Origin: Polaromonas sp. AER18D-145
GTDB taxonomy: Bacteria > Pseudomonadota > Gammaproteobacteria > Burkholderiales > Burkholderiaceae_C
DNA length: 64,000 bases
Assembly (NCBI RefSeq): GCF_002379095.1
Contig: NZ_NBZV01000013.1
Span: 30,345 to 94,344 of the forward strand
Direction: 5' to 3'
Shown: positions 42,940 through 53,257 of the stretch, piece by piece
How the letters are laid out: each line of letters starts with the position of its first letter
Numbering within the stretch: position 1 is the first letter of the stretch
Program-made: the position numbers and the translations under genes
Notes under the pieces: model-generated
Told to the model about the DNA's origin: nothing
Databases searched by the model: none
The model's input: only the letters and a program-made list of their open reading frames with translations

Positions 42940-44768
42940 AGACGGGAACGCTGCTGGTCGTTCAGTGCCGGATGGGATGATTCGATCGCATTGATTTTGG
43001 CCATCAGGTCTTCGCGGCTGGTGCTGTCCTCCGGCGGAATGCTCGCAGGCCCACCCGCGGAATCGACAAACTGAACGTAGCGCTTCGGCCCTGACGCCAT
43101 CCGGCGCAGGCAGGTTTTCAGGCTTCCCAGGACTTGCTGGTTGGTGTGTTTGCGAGGCGTGTCATGCCAGATGGCGATGTGCAGGTTGAACGCCTTGGGA
43201 TCGTCCAGTTTTTGCGACAGGCGTATGCAGTCCGCCAGGATCTTGGTGGCGACCTCGGAGACGGCCTCGCGGTTGACCGGGCCTTCGACGAGCATCAGAA
43301 AGAGGTTCTCGTCGCAACGAACCACCGTGTCCATGTCACGCGCGGCCCGGCGCAGGATTTCGCCAATGCGCGACAGCGCGGTGCTGCGCTTGTGGTCGCT
43401 CAGCTCGTCGGGGCTGGGGGCCTGATCCAGCCAGCTCAGCATCAGCAGGCCGCATTCCGAGCGCTTGCGACCTGCGCGCAGCAGCATTTGCTCAAGCCTG
43501 GGTTCGATGACCCGGGGCAGCATCAGTCCGCTGGCCGGGTCATAGGTTGCGAGGGCAGCGCCGCGTTGGTTGGAAAACAGCGCTGCCCGGCTGCGCCAGG
43601 CCAGCACCAGGAAGATCCAGAGCAGTCCGACCATGGCCGACAGCACGCCGGCCGCCTGGGCCGCCTCGATGTTCCGCACCCAGCCCGCGTTGTAGGAAAG
43701 CCGCGCCAGTGCTGCCAGCGCGATCGGTGCCGTGCCCAGCAGGAGCAGGAGGTTCCACGCCTGTCCGCGCAGGGACATCCATACCAGGCTGCCCAGGACC
43801 GCCAGCGTGGCCAGCGCCAGCCACAAGTTGCGAAGGTCGCGCGCGATGAAGTCCCGATCGATGGCCACCAGGCTGGCCATGAGCAGGCTGCCCGCTGCGA
43901 CGGTGGCCAGCAGCCGGTAGATGCGCGGATGGCTGCTCCGGGCGTAGCTGGCCTGGGCGCAGAACCAGGCCCCGGCGGCCATGCTCAGCGCGGACGAGAC
44001 CCAGCCCATCACCTGGTTGAGGTGCGCGCTGCCTGGCCAGATGCGCCAGCCACCGTAGCCGATCAGCACCAGCTGCGTGAACATCAGCGTCACCACCACC
44101 GCACCAAACCACAAAAACACCCGGTTGCGGGCCATGGAGAACGCGGCCAGGCTCAGCATGGCCAGCACGCTGAACATGCCCCACATCAGTCCAATCACCA
44201 CGCCCACGCGGGAGGCGCCGTCGACGTACTCGATGGGAGACAGCAGCATGGGCCGGCCCGTCAGGGCCCGGTTGTTCTCGAAGCGCAGGTAGTAGGTCTG
44301 GACGCGGTCAGTGCGGGTCTGCAATTCAAAGCTCGGCACGCGGGTGCGTAGTGACCAGTCGGCCGGTGCGATGGCCTCGCCGGCCGCCTGCACGAGCCAG
44401 TCGCCCCGGGGCCCGCGCGAAAAAAGGCTGGCCCTGACGAGCGCCTGGCCCGGCAGGCGGATGAACCAGGTTTGCAGGGTTTCGGTGGCCGGCAGCGAGA
44501 AGGTGGCCCAGACGTCCTGCCCGTCAGAGGTGGGCAGGACCGTGCTGTCGGTGTAGGGCTGCAAGCCCCAGGGTCCGGCGGCGGTGAAGGCCTCCGGCGA
44601 GGCGACCGTGCCTTTGGGCACCGCCACCCACTGCAGCGGTTCGGCCAGCGTGATGGTGACGCTGTCGCCGTAAAGGCGGCCAAAGTCCTGCGTGTGGCCT
44701 GCCCGCAGCACCAGGCCCAGCAGCACCAGAAAAAAAATGCGCAAGCTGGCCGTTCCGTACATGCGCAT
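42906..44768 (-). CDS. 7TM receptor with degenerate GGDEF domain
   Basis: 620 residues. Signal peptide, then a periplasmic 7TMR-DISMED2-like domain (about 30-185), seven membrane helices (about 190-400), and a GGDEF-like domain (from ~430). The active-site loop reads RCDEN where diguanylate cyclases have GGDEF/GGEEF, so the domain is not expected to make cyclic-di-GMP; it could bind GTP or act as a sensor. Periplasmic ligand unknown; DISMED2 domains bind carbohydrates in some relatives. Convergent with the Lrp gene and divergent from the phytase-like gene at 44883. Confidence 0.85.
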   Translation of the reverse strand: MRMYGTASLRIFFLVLLGLVLRAGHTQDFGRLYGDSVTITLAEPLQWVAVPKGTVASPEAFTAAGPWGLQPYTDSTVLPTSDGQDVWATFSLPATETLQTWFIRLPGQALVRASLFSRGPRGDWLVQAAGEAIAPADWSLRTRVPSFELQTRTDRVQTYYLRFENNRALTGRPMLLSPIEYVDGASRVGVVIGLMWGMFSVLAMLSLAAFSMARNRVFLWFGAVVVTLMFTQLVLIGYGGWRIWPGSAHLNQVMGWVSSALSMAAGAWFCAQASYARSSHPRIYRLLATVAAGSLLMASLVAIDRDFIARDLRNLWLALATLAVLGSLVWMSLRGQAWNLLLLLGTAPIALAALARLSYNAGWVRNIEAAQAAGVLSAMVGLLWIFLVLAWRSRAALFSNQRGAALATYDPASGLMLPRVIEPRLEQMLLRAGRKRSECGLLMLSWLDQAPSPDELSDHKRSTALSRIGEILRRAARDMDTVVRCDENLFLMLVEGPVNREAVSEVATKILADCIRLSQKLDDPKAFNLHIAIWHDTPRKHTNQQVLGSLKTCLRRMASGPKRYVQFVDSAGGPASIPPEDSTSREDLMAKINAIESSHPALNDQQRSRLHGAGSGKAVL

Positions 44769-44882
44769 AGCTTATTGCATAACCTATTGCTTAAGCGCCT
44801 GTTGTCCGGCCGCGGACCGCCCAGTCATCACGATGTCACAAGAGTTGACCACCATGCGTCTTTCTTCAACAACGGATGATTC

Positions 44883-46262
44883 ATGCCTTATTTCCGCCTC
44901 ACCCCAATCCGTCGCCTGCTTGTCCGGTCGGTTTTGCCCGCGCTGACCGCCGCGCTGCTGGTTGCACCGCTGCATGCGCAGACCGCCTTCCCGGCCACCC
45001 TGGCCGGCCATGTGGTCATGCCCGCGCAGTCTTTCATCGCCGCACCGAAAGATGCGCCGCAGGACCTGAAGAACGCCGGGAAATTCACCACCGGCAAACG
45101 GGTCGAAACCCTGGGCGCGGTGGAGGGCCTGTCGGCAGGCCGACCCACCGGTGTGTCGCTGCCGTTTCGGGGGCAGCCGCTGCAAGGCCACTCCGGCATC
45201 AAGAAAATGCCCGACGGCAGCTTCTGGATACTGACCGACAACGGTTCGGGCGCCAAGGCCAACTCACCCGATTCCATGCTCTACCTGAACCGCTACGCCG
45301 TGGACTTCAAGGGCGGCAGCATGAAGCGGCTGGAAACGATTTTCCTGCACGATCCGGACAAGAAGGTGCCGTTTCGCATCGTTCACGAGGGCACGAAGCA
45401 GCGCTACCTGACGGGCAGCGATTTCGACACCGAGAGCTTCCAGATCGCCGGCGGCGCCTTGTGGATCGGTGACGAGTTCGGCCCCTTCCTGATCAAGGCC
45501 GACATGAAGGGCAAGGTGCTGGCCGTGTTTGAAACCCAGGTGGACGGCAAGCTGGTGCGTTCGCCCGATCACCCGGCCGTGACCACGCCGGGCGTGCCCG
45601 GCGGCGCGGTGGATTTCCAGGTGCGCCGCTCCAAGGGCTACGAAGGCATGGCCGCCTCGAAAGACGGCAGCAAGCTGTATGCCTTGCTGGAAGGCGCCTT
45701 GTGGGATGCGTCCACCAAAGGCAATGAAAAGCTCGACGGCAAGGACTACCTGCGCGTGCTTGAGTTCGACGTGAAAAGCGAATCGTGGACCGGCCGCCAC
45801 TGGAAGTACGTGCTGGAAGGCGCCAGCCACGCGATCGGCGACTTCAACATGATCGACGGCACGACCGGCCTGATCATCGAGCGCGACAACGGCGAAGGCA
45901 CGGCCGACAAGGCCTGCCCGGAAGGCCAGAAAAGCAGCAACTGCTTCCACGACCTGGCCAAATTCAAGCGCGTCTACAAGATCGAGCTCAGCGAGGCCAA
46001 CGTCGGTGCCGCCGTACGCAAGATCGGCTACATCGACCTGATGGCGATTGCCGACCCCAACAAGCTGGCGCGCAAGCCGCTGAACAATGGCGTGTTGACC
46101 TTCCCCTTCTTCACGATCGAAAACGTGGACGTGGTCGATGCCACGCACATCATCGTGGGCAACGACAACAACCTGCCGTTTTCCAGCAGCCGCGAGCCCA
46201 ACAAGGCCGACGACAACGAGCTGATCCTGCTGGAAGTCGGCGATTTCCTCAAGGCGCAGTGA
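44883..46262 (+). CDS. Esterase-like phytase-family secreted protein
   Basis: 459 residues. Signal peptide (to about residue 33, ending LHAQ), then a single propeller-like domain matching the Pfam group labelled esterase-like activity of phytase. Visible motifs include GHSGIKKMPDGSFWILTDNGSG, ESFQIAGGALWIGDEFGP, YEGMAASKDGSKLYALLEG and IGDFNMIDGTTGLIIERDNGEG. Most likely periplasmic, phosphoesterase-like. Two cysteines (CPEGQKSSNC) lie in an insert that may form a disulfide. The 3' region holds family B copy B9. Confidence 0.88.
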   Translation: MPYFRLTPIRRLLVRSVLPALTAALLVAPLHAQTAFPATLAGHVVMPAQSFIAAPKDAPQDLKNAGKFTTGKRVETLGAVEGLSAGRPTGVSLPFRGQPLQGHSGIKKMPDGSFWILTDNGSGAKANSPDSMLYLNRYAVDFKGGSMKRLETIFLHDPDKKVPFRIVHEGTKQRYLTGSDFDTESFQIAGGALWIGDEFGPFLIKADMKGKVLAVFETQVDGKLVRSPDHPAVTTPGVPGGAVDFQVRRSKGYEGMAASKDGSKLYALLEGALWDASTKGNEKLDGKDYLRVLEFDVKSESWTGRHWKYVLEGASHAIGDFNMIDGTTGLIIERDNGEGTADKACPEGQKSSNCFHDLAKFKRVYKIELSEANVGAAVRKIGYIDLMAIADPNKLARKPLNNGVLTFPFFTIENVDVVDATHIIVGNDNNLPFSSSREPNKADDNELILLEVGDFLKAQ

Positions 46263-46273
46263 CGGGACAGGGC

Positions 46274-46335
46274 GTAGCTGCTATTTAATCAATAGCTGCT
46301 TGCGCCCGTCCCTGCTGGGCTGGAGGCCGAAAAGA
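46274..46335 (-). repeat. Family B repeat, copy B9
   Basis: On the minus strand: ttcggcctccagcccagcag, then ggacgggcgcaagcagctat and tgattaaatagc. One of the clearest copies, in the gap between the convergent phytase-like gene and prfC. Confidence 0.8.
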
Positions 46336-47952
46336 CTAGATTTTCGACTGGAAGACCAGGCCCGCGTGTTCGCGCAGCGCGTGGAACCTGATCTTGGGCC
46401 ACTGCTGCTCCACCGCACGCAGGGTGGCGCTGTGGTCCACCAGCAGCGTGGGCGCATCCACGGCGTCGAGCGCCACGCGGTGTGCATTGGCGTCGATGAA
46501 TTTTTTCAACTCGTTCGGGTCATCGCAGGTGACCCAGCGCGCGAGGTTGAAGTTGCTGGGCATGATGCGCGCCTTGACGCCGTATTCGTGCTCTAGCCGG
46601 TGCGCCACCACTTCAAACTGCAGCTGGCCCACGGCGCCCAGCAGCAGCAATGAGCCGGCAATCGGCCGGAACACCTGGATCGCGCCTTCTTCACCGAGCT
46701 GGGTCAGGCCGGCACGCAGCTGCTTGCTGCGCAGCGGGTCGGCGACCTCGACCGCGCGGAACATTTCCGGCGCGAAAAAGGGCAGGCCGGTGAACTGCAG
46801 CGCCTCGCCTTCGGTCAGCGTGTCGCCGAGCTGCAGGATGCCGTGGTTCGGAATGCCGATGATGTCGCCGGCAAAAGCGGTGTCCAGCAGCTCGCGGCGC
46901 TGGCTCATGAAACTCACCACGGTGTTGGGCCGGATTTCCTTGCCGCTGCGCACCACCTTCAGGCGCATGCCCCGTGTGAATTCGCCGCTGGCCACACGCA
47001 AAAAGGCGATGCGGTCGCGGTGCGCCGGGTCCATGTTGGCCTGGATCTTGAAGACCACGCCCGAGAATTTCTTTTCTTCCGGGTGCACCACGCGCTGCAG
47101 GGCAGTGCGATCAGCCGGCGCCGGCGCCAGGTCCACCAGCGCGTCCAGCACCTCCTGCACGCCAAAGTTGTTGATGGCCGAACCGAAAAACATGGGCGTC
47201 TGCTTGCCGGAGAGAAACGCGGCGCGGTCAAATTCCGGCGAGGCGCCTTCAAGCAGTTCCAGTTCGCCCTGCGCCTGGGTGAACTCGGCGCCAAAACGCC
47301 GGGCCGCTTCCGCGTTGTCCAGGCCCGCCAGGATTTCATCGTCGCCGCCGGCCTTGTCCTCGCCGGGGCTGAACACACGCATGCGTTTTTCGCGCCGGTC
47401 GTAGACGCCGTGAAACAGCTTGCCCATGCCGACCGGCCAGGTGAAGGGCACAACGGTCATGCCGAGCTCCTGCTCGATCTCGTCCATCACGCTCATCGGG
47501 TCCTGCACCTCGCGGTCCATCTTGTTGACAAAGGTCAGGATGGGCGTGTTGCGCGCGCGGCAGACCTGCAGCAGGCGCCGCGTCTGCGGCTCGACGCCGT
47601 TGGCCGCGTCAATCACCATCAGCGCGGCATCGACGGCGGTCAGCACGCGGTAGGTGTCTTCCGAAAAGTCCTGATGGCCGGGCGTGTCGAGCAGGTTGAT
47701 CACGCAGTCCCGGTACTCCATCTGCATGACCGAGCTGGCCACCGAGATCCCGCGCTGCTTTTCGATCTCCATCCAGTCGGAGGTGGCGTGGCGCGCGGCC
47801 TTGCGCGCCTTGACGCTGCCGGCGATCTGGATCGCACCCGAGAACAGCAGCAGCTTTTCGGTCAGCGTGGTCTTGCCGGCGTCAGGGTGGGAGATGATGG
47901 CAAACGTGCGGCGGCGCTTGACCTGTTTTTCGATTTCGGAGGTTTCGGACAT
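46336..47952 (-). CDS. prfC: Peptide chain release factor 3
   Basis: 538 residues. GTPase motifs: HPDAGKTTLTEKLL (G1), DTPGHQDFSED (G3) and VNKMDRE (G4), followed by RF3-specific beta-barrel domains (AFAGDIIGIPNHGILQLGDT). RF3 removes RF1/RF2 from the ribosome after peptide release. Convergent with the phytase-like gene; upstream of the start lies an inverted family A copy (47980-48063). Confidence 0.97.
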   Translation of the reverse strand: MSETSEIEKQVKRRRTFAIISHPDAGKTTLTEKLLLFSGAIQIAGSVKARKAARHATSDWMEIEKQRGISVASSVMQMEYRDCVINLLDTPGHQDFSEDTYRVLTAVDAALMVIDAANGVEPQTRRLLQVCRARNTPILTFVNKMDREVQDPMSVMDEIEQELGMTVVPFTWPVGMGKLFHGVYDRREKRMRVFSPGEDKAGGDDEILAGLDNAEAARRFGAEFTQAQGELELLEGASPEFDRAAFLSGKQTPMFFGSAINNFGVQEVLDALVDLAPAPADRTALQRVVHPEEKKFSGVVFKIQANMDPAHRDRIAFLRVASGEFTRGMRLKVVRSGKEIRPNTVVSFMSQRRELLDTAFAGDIIGIPNHGILQLGDTLTEGEALQFTGLPFFAPEMFRAVEVADPLRSKQLRAGLTQLGEEGAIQVFRPIAGSLLLLGAVGQLQFEVVAHRLEHEYGVKARIMPSNFNLARWVTCDDPNELKKFIDANAHRVALDAVDAPTLLVDHSATLRAVEQQWPKIRFHALREHAGLVFQSKI

Positions 47953-47979
47953 AACCCACGATTATCGTTGACCAGCTAA

Positions 47980-48063
47980 GGCCCCCACGCTTTTCACTGC
48001 GTGTAATACGCTGCCCCCGCGGGGGCTGGCCTTGCTTGGGGCGGCCCTGCGCTGCGGCCGCTT
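47980..48063 (-). repeat. Family A-like repeat, copy A7 (inverted)
   Basis: ggcccccacgcttttcactg, then gcgtgtaatacgctgccccc and gcgggggctggcc, the reverse of the usual arrangement. It separates prfC and the DUF1653 gene and lies 7 bp from the DUF1653 stop. Confidence 0.6.
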
Positions 48064-48069
48064 GTGTTT

Positions 48070-48306
48070 TTAGCCGGCTTGACGTGTAAAGCGGGGTTGC
48101 CTCACGCCGTTGATGTCGACCTCTTCATTGAACATCGCGGCCGGTCGCACCCACAGGCCGTGTTCGCCATACAGCGCGCGGTAAAGCGTCAGGGGTTCGA
48201 GGGTTTCGCTGTGGCGTGCGGTGCCCAGCACTTCATACAACAGGCCCTTGTAATGGCGGTACAGGCCGGGCGGGGTGGTGATCAGCGGGGAGAGGTCGTC
48301 AGACAT
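48070..48306 (-). CDS. DUF1653 domain protein
   Basis: 78 residues from ATG at 48306 (ATG at 48312 is an alternative). The DUF1653 pattern is complete: GLYRHYKGLLYEVLGTARHSETLEPLTLYRALYGEHGLWVRPAAMFNEEV, the usual length of about 70 residues. These small proteins have a WYL-like beta fold and unknown function. The gene is antisense to nothing else; its 5' end is about 50 bp from the divergent RNA methyltransferase. Confidence 0.88.
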   Translation of the reverse strand: MSDDLSPLITTPPGLYRHYKGLLYEVLGTARHSETLEPLTLYRALYGEHGLWVRPAAMFNEEVDINGVRQPRFTRQAG

Positions 48307-48360
48307 GGTCATCCAGATGCAAGAAGGCACGCCGCGGGCCCGCGGTGGGACAATAGGGGC

Positions 48361-49614
48361 ATGCATCCTAACGCCTTACTCGACAGTTGTGCCACGCTTC
48401 TCAAGCAGGTCCTCCGATTTGAACACCCCGCCGACATGGTCGTGTCGCGCCATTTTCGTGAGCAGCGCCTCGGCCCGCGCGAGCGCGCGACCGTGGCCGA
48501 GACGATTTACGGCGTCTTGCGCAAAAAGAATCTCTATACCTACCTGGCCCAGCACGGCAGCGGCCCGACCGAGCGACGCCTGGCCATTCTGGGTTTTGCG
48601 GCGGACCGCGATTTCCTGCTGGGCGCCCTGACGGACCAGGAAAAGGACTGGCTGTCGCGCTGCGACCAGGTCAAACCGGACGACCTGATGGAGCCGCACC
48701 GCCACAACCTGCCGGCATGGCTGGTGGAGCCGCTCAAGGCCCAGCTTGGGGCCGATTTCTGGCCGCTGGTGGAAAGCCTCAATGCGCCGGCAGGGCTGGA
48801 CCTGCGGGTCAACACCCTGAAAGACAAGCGGGCAGACATCCAGAAGGAGTTGGCCAAGGCCGGCATCAAGGCCGTCGCAACGCCTTATTCCCCTTGGGGC
48901 CTGCGGCTGGCCGGCAAACCGGCGCTGAACAAGCTCGACGCCTTCACTCGCGGCGCGATCGAGGTGCAGGACGAGGGCTCGCAGTTGCTGGCCTTGCTGG
49001 TCGATGCCAAACGCGGGGAAATGGTGGTGGACTTTTGCGCGGGTGCAGGGGGCAAGACGCTCGCCTTGGGCGCCAGCATGCGCAACACCGGCCGGCTCTA
49101 CGCCTTTGACACCTCGGGCCACCGGCTCGATGCGCTCAAGCCGCGGCTGGCCCGCAGCGGCCTGTCCAATGTCCACCCGGTCGCCATCGCGCACGAGCGC
49201 GACGAGCGCATCAAGCGCCTGGCCGGCAAAATTGACCGGGTGCTGGTCGATGCGCCGTGTTCGGGCCTGGGAACCCTGCGCCGCAACCCCGACCTCAAAT
49301 GGCGGCACAACCCCCAGGCCATCGAGGAGCTGACCGCCAAGCAGACCGCCATCTTGCAGAGCGCCGCACGGCTGCTCAAGCCGGGCGGACGGCTGGTTTA
49401 CGCCACCTGCAGCATCCTGCGCGAGGAAAACGAGGCGATCGCCGAGGCCTTCAGCGCCGCGAATAAAGAATTCACCGTCCTTGAAACCGGGCCGTTGCTG
49501 ACCCATCTAGGGGTGGAAGCGGCTGAAACGCTGTGCCGCGGTCCCTACCTGCGGCTTTGGCCCTACCTGCATCAGACGGACGGCTTTTTTGCTGCAGTGT
49601 GGCAAAAGGCTTGA
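48361..49614 (+). CDS. RsmB/NOP-family rRNA (cytosine-C5) methyltransferase
   Basis: 417 residues from ATG at 48361. N-terminal NusB-like helical domain, then a SAM-binding fold with VVDFCAGAGGKTLALG and the two catalytic Cys motifs DAPCSGLGTLRRNPDLKW and YATCSILREEN. This is an RsmB-like family acting on 16S rRNA cytosines, but a second rsmB is usually beside fmt, so this may be the other, RsmF-like paralogue. The start overlaps no other gene. Operon partners none; desA follows 195 bp later. Confidence 0.9.
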   Translation: MHPNALLDSCATLLKQVLRFEHPADMVVSRHFREQRLGPRERATVAETIYGVLRKKNLYTYLAQHGSGPTERRLAILGFAADRDFLLGALTDQEKDWLSRCDQVKPDDLMEPHRHNLPAWLVEPLKAQLGADFWPLVESLNAPAGLDLRVNTLKDKRADIQKELAKAGIKAVATPYSPWGLRLAGKPALNKLDAFTRGAIEVQDEGSQLLALLVDAKRGEMVVDFCAGAGGKTLALGASMRNTGRLYAFDTSGHRLDALKPRLARSGLSNVHPVAIAHERDERIKRLAGKIDRVLVDAPCSGLGTLRRNPDLKWRHNPQAIEELTAKQTAILQSAARLLKPGGRLVYATCSILREENEAIAEAFSAANKEFTVLETGPLLTHLGVEAAETLCRGPYLRLWPYLHQTDGFFAAVWQKA

Positions 49615-49709
49615 TTTTTTTGGCGGGAAAAGGCGGTGAATAAGCCGACGTTTCCTGTTTATCGTTAATTTTGTCCGTTTTCCATCGCTTTTGGTGCGGG
49701 TGCGCCGGC

Positions 49710-49738
49710 TTGCTGTTTGGCACGGTCCCAATTACAAT
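49710..49738 (+). promoter_or_regulatory. Candidate sigma-70 promoter of the desaturase gene
   Basis: TTGCTG at 49710-49715 and TACAAT at 49733-49738, 17 bp apart, about 70 bp before the ATG at 49810. Confidence 0.6.
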
Positions 49739-49809
49739 GGAAAGTTGTCCGGCGCAGCCTCCGGAGATAACTTTGGTATGCGTGGCTGGTGACTGTTTAA
49801 AGGATTCTC

Positions 49810-51009
49810 ATGGTCTTGTTTGATGCCGCCCTTGACTGGCTGGCCAATGGTTTGCTCGCCGCCAGCTGGTGGCAAATTGTGCTGTACACACTGGTGACGA
49901 CCCACATCACCATTGCCAGCGTGACGATTTATCTGCACCGCCACCAGGCGCACCGTGCAATGGACCTGCACGCCATCCCCTCGCATTTTTTCCGTTTCTG
50001 GCTCTGGCTGGGTACCGGCCAGGTCACCAAGGAATGGGTGTCCATCCACCGCAAGCACCACGCCAAATGCGAAACGGCGGAAGACCCGCACAGCCCGCAG
50101 GCCTACGGCATCAAGAAGGTGTTCTGGGAAGGTGCCGAGCTGTACCGCGCTGAAAGCAAGAACAAGGAAACCATGGTCAAGTACGGCCATGGCACGCCAA
50201 ACGACTGGATCGAGCGCAATCTCTACACCCGTTACAGCTGGCAGGGCGTTGGCCTGATGCTGGTCATCAACCTGGCCTTGTTCGGCGCAGCCGGTCTGGC
50301 GGTCTGGGCTGTTCAGATGATCTGGATCCCCGTGACGGCCGCCGGCATCATCAATGGCATTGGCCACTACTGGGGTTACCGCAATTTCGAGGCACCGGAT
50401 GCCAGCACCAATGTGTCGCCCTGGGGCATCATCATCGGCGGCGAAGAGCTGCACAACAACCACCACACCTACCCCACCTCGGCCAAGTTCTCGGTCAAGC
50501 CCTACGAGTTCGACATTGGCTGGGTGTACATCCGCGCCATGGAAAAAGTCGGTCTGGCTACGGTCAAGAAGGTGCCACCCCGGCTTCAGCTCGGGGATAT
50601 CCAGCCTGTGGCTGACGAGAAAACCCTCGAAGCCCTGATTGCCCACCGTTACGAGGTGATGGCTGGCTTTGCGCGTGAACTGCGCCGCGCCGGCAAGGCT
50701 GAAATCGAGGCGCTCAAGGCCCGCAAGGCCGACATCTCGGTACTGCAGGCGGCCAACCGCTGGTTGCATCGCGACGATGACAAGGTTCCTGCCGCTGCCA
50801 AGCCCCAGGTGGCGCAGGCCCGTGCCGAGCACCCGGTGCTCGACAAGATGGTCACCATGCGCGAAGAGTTGCGTCAGATGTGGCTGTCGAGGTCGGCGTC
50901 GCGCGAGCAGCTGGCCGCCGATTTGCAGGCCTGGTGCCGTCGTGCTGAAGAAAGCGGCATTGCCGCCTTGCAGGAGTTCTCGATGAAGTTGCGCGCCGCC
51001 CGCGCCTGA
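49810..51009 (+). CDS. Membrane fatty acid desaturase (DesA/acyl-CoA desaturase family)
   Basis: 399 residues. The three histidine boxes are present: HRHQAHR near residue 43, HRKHHAK near 80, and HNNHHTYPTS near 220, within four membrane helices. It introduces a double bond into membrane fatty acids. After the ~265-residue core there is a ~130-residue helical, charged C-terminal extension (EIEALKARKADISVLQAANR; MREELRQMWLSRSASREQLAADLQAW) that is unusually long for this family. A perfect terminator palindrome follows at 51242-51290. Confidence 0.9.
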   Translation: MVLFDAALDWLANGLLAASWWQIVLYTLVTTHITIASVTIYLHRHQAHRAMDLHAIPSHFFRFWLWLGTGQVTKEWVSIHRKHHAKCETAEDPHSPQAYGIKKVFWEGAELYRAESKNKETMVKYGHGTPNDWIERNLYTRYSWQGVGLMLVINLALFGAAGLAVWAVQMIWIPVTAAGIINGIGHYWGYRNFEAPDASTNVSPWGIIIGGEELHNNHHTYPTSAKFSVKPYEFDIGWVYIRAMEKVGLATVKKVPPRLQLGDIQPVADEKTLEALIAHRYEVMAGFARELRRAGKAEIEALKARKADISVLQAANRWLHRDDDKVPAAAKPQVAQARAEHPVLDKMVTMREELRQMWLSRSASREQLAADLQAWCRRAEESGIAALQEFSMKLRAARA

Positions 51010-51241
51010 TTCTCCGCCGTCGGGGGCTTGCCTCCTCGCGCTGCCAACCGCCTCGGTGCCTCGCGCCCAGGCGGTTTTTCTTTGGGCCCCAGGTGTCGCC
51101 AATCAATAAGGGCGGGGGGCGATAGTGAGCACTCCGGCGGGTGCCTGCCTCTGTCTGCTGGACAGCCTTGTGACACCGCGAGGAGGCCTTGCGGATCCTG
51201 CCTTTAATGATCCATGGCTGCGCCGGAGCAAACCGGAACGG

Positions 51242-51290
51242 CCATGAAAAAACCCGCCGGAACGCAGCGTTCCGGCGGGTTTTTTCATGG
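51242..51290. terminator. Bidirectional terminator between desaturase gene and rpmG
   Basis: A 23-bp perfect inverted repeat (ccatgaaaaaacccgccgga followed by acg) around a CAG centre. A run of A/T on both arms allows termination from either strand, serving desA (+) and rpmG-rpmB (-). Confidence 0.92.
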
Positions 51291-51322
51291 TGCAGCACTG
51301 GGTGCTGCAGGTTCAGGCTGAA

Positions 51323-51490
51323 TTACTTCAGCTTGATTTCCTTGTATTCCACATGTTTGCGTGCCTTGGGATCAAACTTCATGATCAGCATCTTGTCAGG
51401 TGTGGTCTTCTTGTTTTTGGTGGTCGTGTAGAAGTGACCCGTGCCGGCAGTCGATTCCAGCTTGATTTTTTCGCGTGCGCCTTTTGCCAT
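51323..51490 (-). CDS. rpmG: 50S ribosomal protein L33 (cysteine-free form)
   Basis: 55 residues, [14 protein letters not shown] ... [19 protein letters not shown]. Contains no cysteines, so it is the zinc-independent (C-minus) L33. Too short for the supplied frames to stand out. Directly downstream of rpmB, the conserved rpmBG pair, with 11 bp between. Confidence 0.95.
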   Translation of the reverse strand: MAKGAREKIKLESTAGTGHFYTTTKNKKTTPDKMLIMKFDPKARKHVEYKEIKLK

Positions 51491-51501
51491 GATGATTCTC
51501 C

Positions 51502-51735
51502 TTAGATTTCACCGCGGGCACGAAGGTCCACCAGGACCGCGTCGATGCCGAGCTTGTCAACAAGGCGCAAACCGGCGCTGGACGTACGCAGGCGTACCCA
51601 GCGGTTTTCCGTCTCGACCCAGAAACGGCGGTATTGCAGATTAGGCAAAAACCGACGCTTGGTTTTGTTGTTCGCGTGAGAAACGTTGTTTCCCACCATC
51701 GGGCCTTTGCCCGTAACCTGACAGACGCGTGCCAT
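51502..51735 (-). CDS. rpmB: 50S ribosomal protein L28
   Basis: 77 residues from ATG at 51735. L28 motifs: [47 protein letters not shown]. The upstream extended frame to 51780 is not part of the protein. Forms an operon with rpmG. Confidence 0.97.
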   Translation of the reverse strand: MARVCQVTGKGPMVGNNVSHANNKTKRRFLPNLQYRRFWVETENRWVRLRTSSAGLRLVDKLGIDAVLVDLRARGEI

Positions 51736-51895
51736 GAGCACTCTCCGTATAAAAAAAGAAAAAAAAAGGGATGCTGGCACCCGTCGGATACTCAGCCAAG
51801 CCTGCGATTATAGCCTGAAAACCAGCCGCCCTCAAGTCTCAAGTTTCCTGCGGTGAAGGTGTAGAGCCTGATTGCCCGCCGCACCCGAGAAAAAA

Positions 51896-51959
51896 TCAAG
51901 CAGGGGCCGCGGATCCGGCTTGGCCGGTCCGCAGGCGCAGCGGCCCCCTCGGGGGGCAT
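51896..51959 (+). repeat. Family A hairpin repeat, copy A5 (partial)
   Basis: tcaagcaggggccgcggatc, then tggccggtccgcaggcgcag and cggccccctcggggggc. It ends without the gtgggggc tail and is followed by a family C element and copy A6. Confidence 0.7.
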
Positions 51960-51985
51960 CCTTCGACATGCTCAGGACGATCGGT
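51960..51985 (+). repeat. Family C repeat, copy C3
   Basis: ccttcgacatgctcaggacg followed by atcggt. Sits between two family A copies. Confidence 0.6.
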
Positions 51986-52020
51986 TAAGAAGTGAACGTC
52001 CGCGAAGGCTCTCCAACCCA

Positions 52021-52110
52021 GCCAGGGCCGCGGATCCGGCTTCGCCGGTCCGCAGGCGCAGCGCCCCCTCGGGGGGCAGCGCAGTACGCGAAGCGACAAG
52101 CGTGGGGGCT
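52021..52110 (+). repeat. Family A hairpin repeat, copy A6
   Basis: cagggccgcggatccggctt, then aagcgacaagcgtgggggct, ending right at the trxB stop codon (CTA at 52111-52113). Same orientation as A1-A4. Confidence 0.78.
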
Positions 52111-53112
<1,002 letters not shown>

Positions 53113-53257
53113 TTAAAACCCCTGGTGGGCGGAAATAGTTGGCACAACACACGCTATTGTAAGAACCCGTTCCAGAAGTTTGCATCAGCCGGGGCCGCTT
53201 CCCGGGGCGTCGGCGGACTTTTGGATTCTTGAGTGGCGTGGTCTGGAGAAGTTTGTC

